Assembly (NCBI GenBank): GCA_025462985.1
Contig: JAOAPP010000371.1
Coordinates: forward strand, 1 to 7,288
Source of the DNA: Bryobacterales bacterium
Lineage (GTDB): Bacteria > Acidobacteriota > Terriglobia > Bryobacterales > Bryobacteraceae
DNA: 7,288 nt
Direction of reading: 5' to 3'
The stretch's first letter is position 1. The number at the start of each line of letters is the position of its first letter. Below the pieces are notes generated by a model, which had not been told where the DNA came from, ran no database searches, and saw only the letters and a list, made by a program, of their open reading frames with translations. Position numbers and translations under genes: made by a program. Positions 1 to 6,800 of the stretch are shown here, piece after piece.

Positions 1-1380
1 GCTTACCTTCTGTCCTTTTAGTGTTTCGTCCAGGAAAGCGCGCACCAAGTCGCGGATGATTCGATGTTCCGTCTCCGGTGCAATGCCGTTCTCTTTCGCC
101 CAAGGCAAACTTCTGCGGTACAGGACCATGTCGGCGAAGCTGCCATGGGTGGCGCCTAAGAGCTGGACCGAACAACCGCCCCAGGCCGCAATGCTACTTT
201 GAATGACCGTTCGGAAATGCTGGTCGCCCCATTCACCGATGCCCGGTTCGTTGTTCGGCCATGCCTCCATTCCGGCCAGATCGATGTCTTGTGATGAATG
301 ACAACTGGCTCCGGTTCCTGGGGATCCGCCCTCGATCATGAATAAGAACGGCTTGGGTACGCCGCTTGCATTCACATCGCCGAACATCCAGCCGTCCATA
401 TTGACACCGGTGCGAAAACGCGAATCCAGGCGACAGAGTTCGGCAGCCGCTGCGCCGCCAAAGCTATGACCCACGGCCGCCACTCTACCGAAGTCCATCA
501 CTTGGCAGATTTTGGCAAAGCCCATTTCCGGTTGACAATTTTGTAGCATATTCAGGGCGTAGCGCATATCTTCGACGTTGGTCGCAAGGATACTTTCCGT
601 CTTGGGCAACGAACGTTTCAGTGCGGCACGGGAATCGAGATCAAGCCACACATCCGGAAGGCTGTGCGCCACAAGGCCATCAGGAAACGCAACGCGCGAG
701 GACGTGTTTGCGTGATCGAACCCCACCACGATGTAGCCGCGGCTGACTAGACTCTCCGTCAGATAGGTGTTCTGACTTCGATACCCGCCCGAGGAAGGGC
801 TGAAGAAGACGATTGGCCATGGACCGCCGGCACGCAGGGGAACGGCTTCGGAATAAGCGTGCGTTTCCACGTAACGAAGGTGATAGGTTTTCCAGGACAG
901 CGTGCGGCGGTCGCGGTAGGATGCCGTGGGACCGCTCGGGTGTGCAGCGGGATACCAGATCTGAAACGCGACTCGGCGCGGATGCCCGCGCTCCGGACCG
1001 TACTGCTCGGTGCGCGCCATATCGCGCGAGAAGAAAGTTTGCGTGCCGATGGCCAGCTGTCCATCAGGGGCTGGAAACGAGATGACGGGAATGCTGTAAC
1101 AGAGTGCGGCTCCGAGACAAACCAGGACCAAAGTAACAACGGAAGCCGACACACGCAAGGGCTGCCACACCCCGGGGGAATAAAGCAGTGGAGCCATCAG
1201 AAGCCCGAGATACAAAGGGACCGCTTGCAGCCTCCATCCTTCGATGAGTACATGCAAACCGAGCAAAAAGAGCGACAGCACGGCGAGGAAGACTGCAATC
1301 TTCTTCGAGCGCTGAAACAAAGGAAAGGACGACGCCGCTATTGCGCCAAAACCCAGCAAAGCTATTTCGGTGCTGCGCAT
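1..1380 (-). CDS. Membrane-anchored alpha/beta hydrolase, PAF-acetylhydrolase-like, 3' partial
   Basis: An uninterrupted frame runs from ATG at 1380 to the left edge (460 codons, stop not seen). The N-terminal 100 residues are strongly hydrophobic, with about four membrane segments (near 6-22, 28-46, 53-69 and 78-98), so the catalytic part is probably membrane-tethered. From about residue 100 it is an alpha/beta hydrolase: RRVAFQIWYPA (first strand), PWPIVFFSPSSGGY (oxyanion-side strand and turn), GYIVVGFDHAN, then the elbow GHSFGG with Ser306. Asp329 in NMDGW and His412 in GATHGSFAD complete the triad. The Ser-Asp distance of 23 equals that of human plasma PAF acetylhydrolase. The family cleaves short or oxidised acyl esters of phospholipids, but bacterial members act on varied esters and the substrate here is unknown. 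It starts 10 bases after the NRPS stop with no clear Shine-Dalgarno sequence, so translational coupling is likely. Possible roles are tailoring or hydrolysis of the lipopeptide, or self-protection; it may also be unrelated. Confidence 0.9.
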   Translation of the reverse strand, partial: MRSTEIALLGFGAIAASSFPLFQRSKKIAVFLAVLSLFLLGLHVLIEGWRLQAVPLYLGLLMAPLLYSPGVWQPLRVSASVVTLVLVCLGAALCYSIPVISFPAPDGQLAIGTQTFFSRDMARTEQYGPERGHPRRVAFQIWYPAAHPSGPTASYRDRRTLSWKTYHLRYVETHAYSEAVPLRAGGPWPIVFFSPSSGGYRSQNTYLTESLVSRGYIVVGFDHANTSSRVAFPDGLVAHSLPDVWLDLDSRAALKRSLPKTESILATNVEDMRYALNMLQNCQPEMGFAKICQVMDFGRVAAVGHSFGGAAAAELCRLDSRFRTGVNMDGWMFGDVNASGVPKPFLFMIEGGSPGTGASCHSSQDIDLAGMEAWPNNEPGIGEWGDQHFRTVIQSSIAAWGGCSVQLLGATHGSFADMVLYRRSLPWAKENGIAPETEHRIIRDLVRAFLDETLKGQKVS

Positions 1381-1390
1381 TTCGGAGTCG

Positions 1391-3850
1391 CTACGCCACC
1401 GATGTCGCGACCGCCGTCGAACTCGCTTCCTGCGATGCTGTCCGTTGATGCCTTTCCAGATGCGGGCGCAGCCGTCGGCCAAGTTCGCGAACGTATGGCT
1501 CCTTGAAGATGCTGCTGTGATCTCCCGGGGTCTCCAACACGGAAAGGGCGTTTCGAGAAACTCGCCCCCAGCCAAGCGCGGGTTCCTCCAATGGAGCGAC
1601 CGGGGGCCGCACGACCAGCAAAGGAAACTGGACCTCGGGACACGAATAGCTCGAGGCGGTAACCACTCTGACGCGCTCACCCACTCGGCGTACCAGCGAT
1701 CCGAGCATCGGAGGTACGGTGAAAAAAGACGACCGAAGGCCCTGCTTCAAACCGGAAGAAAAAATGCTGCGCAGGCCAGTCATGGTTCGCCCTGCGGAAT
1801 GCACAAGGGCACGGGCCTCCCGATAGTAGTCGGGATTCATGGCATCGAAAAGCACGACAAGTCCCACTGATGCTCCCTGCTGTTCGAGTTCCCGCGCAAC
1901 CTCGAAGGCCGTAATTCCATCGGCGCACCACCCCCCAAGAAAGAATGGACCTTCTCCGTGTTCGGCCCGCATTAGCTGAGCGAGGCTCGTGGCCACCGAG
2001 AGCCGCTGTTTGCTCAAGTCGAGCTTGCGGTATTTCAGTAGGGGAACACCGAAGAACGGTTGATCCGAACCAATTGCACGAGCAAGAGGGCGAAACCAGT
2101 GGTCCCCTCCGATCATAAAGAACGGCGGCTTCGTTCCTTCAGCGAGAATCGGGATGATGTCTCGCGGATCCGAGTAGATCTCTTCGCCCGAGACAACTTG
2201 TGCCATGGCGGCTGGGGTCGGGTCGATAAACAGCGCCGGCATTTCGATGTCATGTCCGAATCGCTCCCGAAACTTCGCGAGCATGGTCACGGCGAGCAGG
2301 GAGTGTCCGCCCAAGTCGAAGAAGTTGCTATATACCCCTATTGTCGGCACGTTCAGTATCTTTTTCCAGATCTCGACAATGGTTTTCTCGACCTCGTTGC
2401 GAGGGGGGACATAGTTCTCGACGGACTGGGTCGCCTTTTCCGCCTTGACCACTACTGCTCTAGGCTGGGTTCGGCAGCGTTTCGCCATTGCCTGCACGGG
2501 AATCGAGGGGTCTTTTACTGCGGCTTCGAGGATCTTCTTGTAAGAAGCCAGGAGCAAATCGCCGGTGTTCGGATGGAAAACGTCCGTATTCAGATCCACT
2601 GAGGCGCGCCAGCCGTCGGCCCGCTCAACGAGAAAAATGTTCAGGTCAACAAAGGCCCCAGTTGCCTTGGACGGTATCGCCGTAAGTTCGACGCCGCCGC
2701 GCGTCCAGGGCCGAACGAAGTCGCGTTGAAAGATAAAGTTGACCTGAAAAGGCGGATGGTGCAATGTCTGCTGGCGCGGGCGGACTACCTCCATTAGCCT
2801 TTCAAAAGGTACCTGTTGGAAGTCAATCGATGCGAGTACTTCCCGCTGCACGGCTTTCAAAAGGTCCAGAAAGGTTGCCTCGCCCAACACTTCGATTCGC
2901 AGAACGACCGAATTCACAAACCATCCGATGAGCCCTTCCAGCTCCAGCTGGTCGCGGCCTGCGCTTTGGGTCCGAATCGTCAAATCGTTCTGATTCGATT
3001 CCACCCCGAGCAGCACCATAAGCGCCGTCAGCATGGTGACGAACAGAGTGCAGCCCTGACGATCGCTCAACTGTTTCAGCCGATCAGTGAGTTCGCGTGG
3101 CAGCAAGATGGACCGAATCTCGCCCTTGGACACCGGAGCTGGGGGCCGCTCGAAGTCCGTAGGAATCGCGAGCGGTTCGAAGCCATCGAGCTTCTGCTTC
3201 AGCTGCTCCAAATTCTCTTCGAGCTTCTCCCCTTGCAGCCAACCCTCCTGCCAGCACGCATAATCCGCGTACTGAATCGGCAGTTCCGGCAACGTACTAT
3301 CCCGGCCTTCAAGGAGAGCTTCATACAATTCGCCCAGCTCCGTTGTGATGATGCCGACCGACCATCCATCGGAAACGATGTGGTGCACCGTGAGAAGCAG
3401 AACAGACTCCTCTTCGGTGAGACGGAGCAGTTCGCCGCGAAATAGCGGACCGGCTTCCAGATCAAACCCTCGTTTCGCTTCCTCGTCTGACAGGCGGTCG
3501 ACTTCTTCGGTGCGCTGTACGGGGGAAAGCGAGCGCAGGTCCACCTGGCCCAAGCGGAACTGCGCTTGGGGCTCCACAATCTGACGGACTTCCCCGCCCT
3601 TGCAAACGAAGCGGGTCCGCAGGACTTCATGCCTCTGGCAAATCTGCCGGAGGGCTTCCTCCAACAGTCCCGGCCGGAGGAGGCCCCGCAGCGAAAAGCG
3701 GACGGCGACGTTGCTGGCGGCTGTGCCGGGCGAAATCCTGTCCAGATACCAGCAGGTCTGCTGCACCACAGTACACGGAAAGGAATAACTCTCCTGAACT
3801 TCCCCTTGCTTCACAGGTGTTTCCACTTCTATTTCGCCTCGCGTTCCCAA
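1391..3850 (-). CDS. Terminal NRPS protein C-T-TE, no adenylation domain, Cys-type thioesterase
   Basis: This protein of 819 residues probably accepts the chain from the preceding synthetase and releases the product. Residues 21-460 are a condensation domain with an intact HHIVSDG motif (H156, H157, D161) and standard IGWFVNS. After only about 25 residues of linker comes a thiolation domain (482-555) with FDLGGHSLLA and phosphopantetheine Ser517. The roughly 500-residue adenylation domain expected between them is absent. Residues 562-800 are an alpha/beta-hydrolase thioesterase. The nucleophile elbow is G-W-C-A-D-G, with Cys642 in the serine position. Asp669 (LFDA) and His778 (GDHSS) complete a triad with spacing like that of the surfactin thioesterase. 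The tail (801-819) is Ala/Ser/Thr-rich. The first possible start is TTG at 3850, with GGAG 8 bases upstream, inside the end of the previous gene. GTG at 3826, two bases after that gene's stop, is an alternative. The thiolation domain may be charged in trans, charged by the neighbouring Gly domain, or serve only for chain transfer. Confidence 0.95.
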   Translation of the reverse strand: MGTRGEIEVETPVKQGEVQESYSFPCTVVQQTCWYLDRISPGTAASNVAVRFSLRGLLRPGLLEEALRQICQRHEVLRTRFVCKGGEVRQIVEPQAQFRLGQVDLRSLSPVQRTEEVDRLSDEEAKRGFDLEAGPLFRGELLRLTEEESVLLLTVHHIVSDGWSVGIITTELGELYEALLEGRDSTLPELPIQYADYACWQEGWLQGEKLEENLEQLKQKLDGFEPLAIPTDFERPPAPVSKGEIRSILLPRELTDRLKQLSDRQGCTLFVTMLTALMVLLGVESNQNDLTIRTQSAGRDQLELEGLIGWFVNSVVLRIEVLGEATFLDLLKAVQREVLASIDFQQVPFERLMEVVRPRQQTLHHPPFQVNFIFQRDFVRPWTRGGVELTAIPSKATGAFVDLNIFLVERADGWRASVDLNTDVFHPNTGDLLLASYKKILEAAVKDPSIPVQAMAKRCRTQPRAVVVKAEKATQSVENYVPPRNEVEKTIVEIWKKILNVPTIGVYSNFFDLGGHSLLAVTMLAKFRERFGHDIEMPALFIDPTPAAMAQVVSGEEIYSDPRDIIPILAEGTKPPFFMIGGDHWFRPLARAIGSDQPFFGVPLLKYRKLDLSKQRLSVATSLAQLMRAEHGEGPFFLGGWCADGITAFEVARELEQQGASVGLVVLFDAMNPDYYREARALVHSAGRTMTGLRSIFSSGLKQGLRSSFFTVPPMLGSLVRRVGERVRVVTASSYSCPEVQFPLLVVRPPVAPLEEPALGWGRVSRNALSVLETPGDHSSIFKEPYVRELGRRLRPHLERHQRTASQEASSTAVATSVA

Positions 3851-3862
3851 ATTCCTGGCTCC
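3824..3862 (-). promoter_or_regulatory. Overlapping stop/start and ribosome binding site of the C-T-TE gene
   Basis: The upstream synthetase gene ends with TAG at 3829-3831. Two starts for the next gene lie around it in another frame. TTG at 3848-3850 has GGAG (3859-3862) 8 bases before it, giving a 22-base overlap. GTG at 3824-3826 begins two bases after the stop and has GAGG (3837-3840) 10 bases before it. Either choice implies translational coupling of the two synthetase proteins, which would keep their amounts matched. The sequence does not decide between them; the condensation domain begins about residue 21 of the longer form, so both give a complete domain. Confidence 0.5.
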
Positions 3863-6800
3863 GGCGCCTTTCCGTTCTGTCCGGGTATCTTGTTGTCGCC
3901 GGCTGCGGTACCCGCTCGGCTCGGGTTGAGCCGATACACCTCGCGGGACACGGGTACTATGCGTCCCAACGTTGCCCTCGGGATCATGGACGGGCTCGCC
4001 TCCGCTGCTTCCGCCATTCTTTGAATCGTCGGCTGCCGTAGCACCATCTGGACCGTGAGAGCAATGCCTGCACGATTAGCCCGCGCGACAATCTTGAAAA
4101 TTTGAATAGAATCGGCGCCCAGCTCGAATAAGTTGCTGTCAGTTCCCACTTGCGCGACTTCGAGCACCTCACAGCAGATCTCCGCGAGCCTGGCTTCGTT
4201 CGGCGTCTCGGGCCGGCGGAACGAAACTCCTTGTACAGAGCCAAAGTCCGGTGCGGGCAGCTCCTTTCGATTGACCTTGCCGTTTGGTGTCCGTGGAAGA
4301 TCCGCGAGCGGAATCAGAGCTGCCGGTATCATATACGCAGGTAGCTTCTCTCTCAAGAAAGCTTTCAGCTGCGGGACATCCGCTAGCGTCGCGTTGCCAC
4401 CTGGCACAGTGTAGTAGCCCACCAGGCGTTTTGTGCCCTTGTCTTCTCGGGCGACCACCACGGCATCAACAACGTCGGGATGAGAAGCCATAGCTGCCTC
4501 GATTTCGCCCAGCTCAATTCGATAGCCTCGAACTTTGACTTGATCGTCGCAGCGGCCCAGGAAATCATAATGACCGTTTGGCAGTGCCCGCACCAAGTCC
4601 CCAGTGCGGAAAAGTCGCCCGCCCGGCAGGAAGGGATTCGGTACAAATTTCTGGGCCGTCAACTCGGGACGCTCGAAGTATCCATCGGCGACGCCGTCGC
4701 CTCCGATATAGAGTTCGCCGGCTACGCCTAGCGGCAAGGGCTCGCCTAGCGCATCCAGTACGTAGAAGTGTGTGTTCGCGATGGGAGGTCCGAGGCGGAC
4801 CGGACCTGTTTCGGCCGAAACCTGGGACACTGCCGACCAAATCGTCGTCTCGGTAGGCCCGTACATATTCCACAGCTGGACGCCCTCCAAGGCAAGCTGG
4901 TCAGCCAACTCCCTCGGCAGAGCCTCTCCGCCACACAGGATTCGTACCGCAGGAGTGGGTGTCCAACCGGCATCGAGAAGCAGGCGCCAAGTGCTAGGAG
5001 TGGCCTGCATCAGGGTGATGCGCTCGGTCAACATTAATTCCTTCAGACGTCGTCCGTCAACTACCGCATCCGCGGCCGCAATCACGACCGTACCGCCCGC
5101 TGTCAAAGGCAGGAACAGTTCCAGACCAGCGATGTCGAACGACAGGGTCGTGACTGCAAGCAAGCGGTCGTGTTCCGCCATGCCTGGCTTCCGCCGCATG
5201 GACTCGAGAAAATTCACCAAAGCACGATGCCTAACCCGGACGCCTTTCGGCTTGCCCGTGGAGCCAGATGTATAGATGAGGTAAGCGAGCGAGTCTTGCG
5301 AAACATCCTTCGTGATGGGAGCCCCGCTCTGCTTCGCAATCGTTGTCCAGGCACTGTCGATGGAAATAACGTTTCGTCCGTCCACTTCCAGCTGTGAGGC
5401 GATGTGGCTTTGGGTTAAGACCAGTGTGGCCCCCGTTTCGGCCAGAATAAAATTGATGCGCTGCTTCGGATATACCGGATCCAGCGGAATGTAAGCAGCG
5501 CCGCACTTTAAGATGCCCAGCACCGCCACCAGCATCTCCATGGATCGTTCCATATATATGGCGATGAAACTCCCCGGTCCAGCACCGCGCCCCTCCAGAA
5601 AGCGCGCCAGCTGATTGGCTCCTTCCTCCAGAACGGCGTATGTGAGACGTTCGTTCTCGAAGACCGCCGCAATCTGGTCGGGCCGGCTCACTGCTTGCGC
5701 CGCGATCAGATGCTGGACGCACTCAGTCCGGGAATAAGGCGCTTCCGTTTGGTTCCGGCCGTAGACAAGCTCGTCACGCTCCACTGCCGACAGCATTGGA
5801 ACCCTCATCAAGGGCCGCATCGGATTGTCAGCAACTGACTGCAGCAGAACGCTAAAGTGGCGCATCCAGCCAGCGACCGTAGCCTCGTCGAAAACCTCGG
5901 CGTTGTAATCGCAATCGAGCGTCAGGCCCGCCGGGCTCTCCACGATGTTGAGGAAAAGGTCGAAATTAGTGAAGTGCTTCGGTCCGGAATCCACCGTCGA
6001 TCCCAGGCCGGCAAAGCAAACATCCGCACCGATCTTTTCAAGATTGAACTGCACCTCGACGAGGGGTAACCGGGCCGGATCACGGGGGATATTCAGCTGA
6101 CGTACCAACGTCCCGTAAGTGTAATTCTGGTGTTCATAGGCGTCGAGCAGCTTGCTGCGGGTGTCCTTAAGCAGTTCAGCAAACGTCATACCGTCCGCTC
6201 GAGTAGCGCGCAGCGGGAGGAAATTGACTCCGTGGCCGACGAGGGGACCTCCCGACTCCTGGGATTGAGCCGCCGACGGAATACCGACGGCAAGGTCATC
6301 CTGTCCGGTAAGCCGGAACAGCAGTGCCTCAAACGCGGAGAGCAGTGTCACAAATAGAGTGCAGCCCTGCTTCGCGCCGGCACTCCGCACCGCGTTGGCG
6401 AGGCTGGATTCGATCGCCGAGCGATACGTACCGCCAGCGAAACCCTTAACAGCGGGGCGCAGACGATCTGTTGGAAGACCCAGCACCGGGGGAATGGTTT
6501 TGTACTGACCGACCCAGAACGCCTCGTTCCTACGCCATTCAGCTGACCGCTTGAAGGAGTGTTGTTCGGCAGCGTACTGGCCAAATGGCTTCGCCGGAGC
6601 CAATGAGCAGGGAGCGCCCGTCACAGCACCTGAATACAACTGCGCCAGTTCGCTTAACAGGACGTTTATCGACCAGCCATCACATATGATGTGATGCCCC
6701 GTCATGACCAGCAACGTTTCTCTCCCAGACAAGCGGACTAGCCGGGCCCTGAAAAGCGGTCCATCCAGCAGCGAGAACGGGTGCGTGCCTTCCTGGGCGA

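Noticed and set aside
759..1154. Minus-strand frame of 131 codons
   Set aside because: It is an alternative frame inside the hydrolase gene, whose own frame runs unbroken from 1380 to 1 and carries the family motifs.
859..1506. Plus-strand frame of 215 codons
   Set aside because: It lies antisense across the hydrolase gene and the end of the NRPS gene, and its Arg/Gln-rich translation shows no domain signal. It is a shadow frame.
2816..3445. Plus-strand frame of 209 codons, and similarly 2060-2602
   Set aside because: Both are antisense to the C and T domains of the terminal NRPS protein, which has all expected motifs on the other strand.
4085..4125. LGADSI thiolation motif as a sign of a downstream epimerase
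   Set aside because: Such GxDS forms are common before epimerase domains, but no epimerase follows in the protein and the predicted substrate, glycine, has no stereocentre.
5550..5561. Palindrome CCATATATATGG
   Set aside because: It lies inside the adenylation domain coding sequence with no promoter or start near it, so chance is the simplest explanation.
6678..6696. Inverted repeat with 8-base arms (CATCACAT and ATGTGATG) around 3 bases, operator-like
   Set aside because: It encodes the HHIICDG active-site motif of the condensation domain; the symmetry follows from those codons and it lies deep inside a gene.
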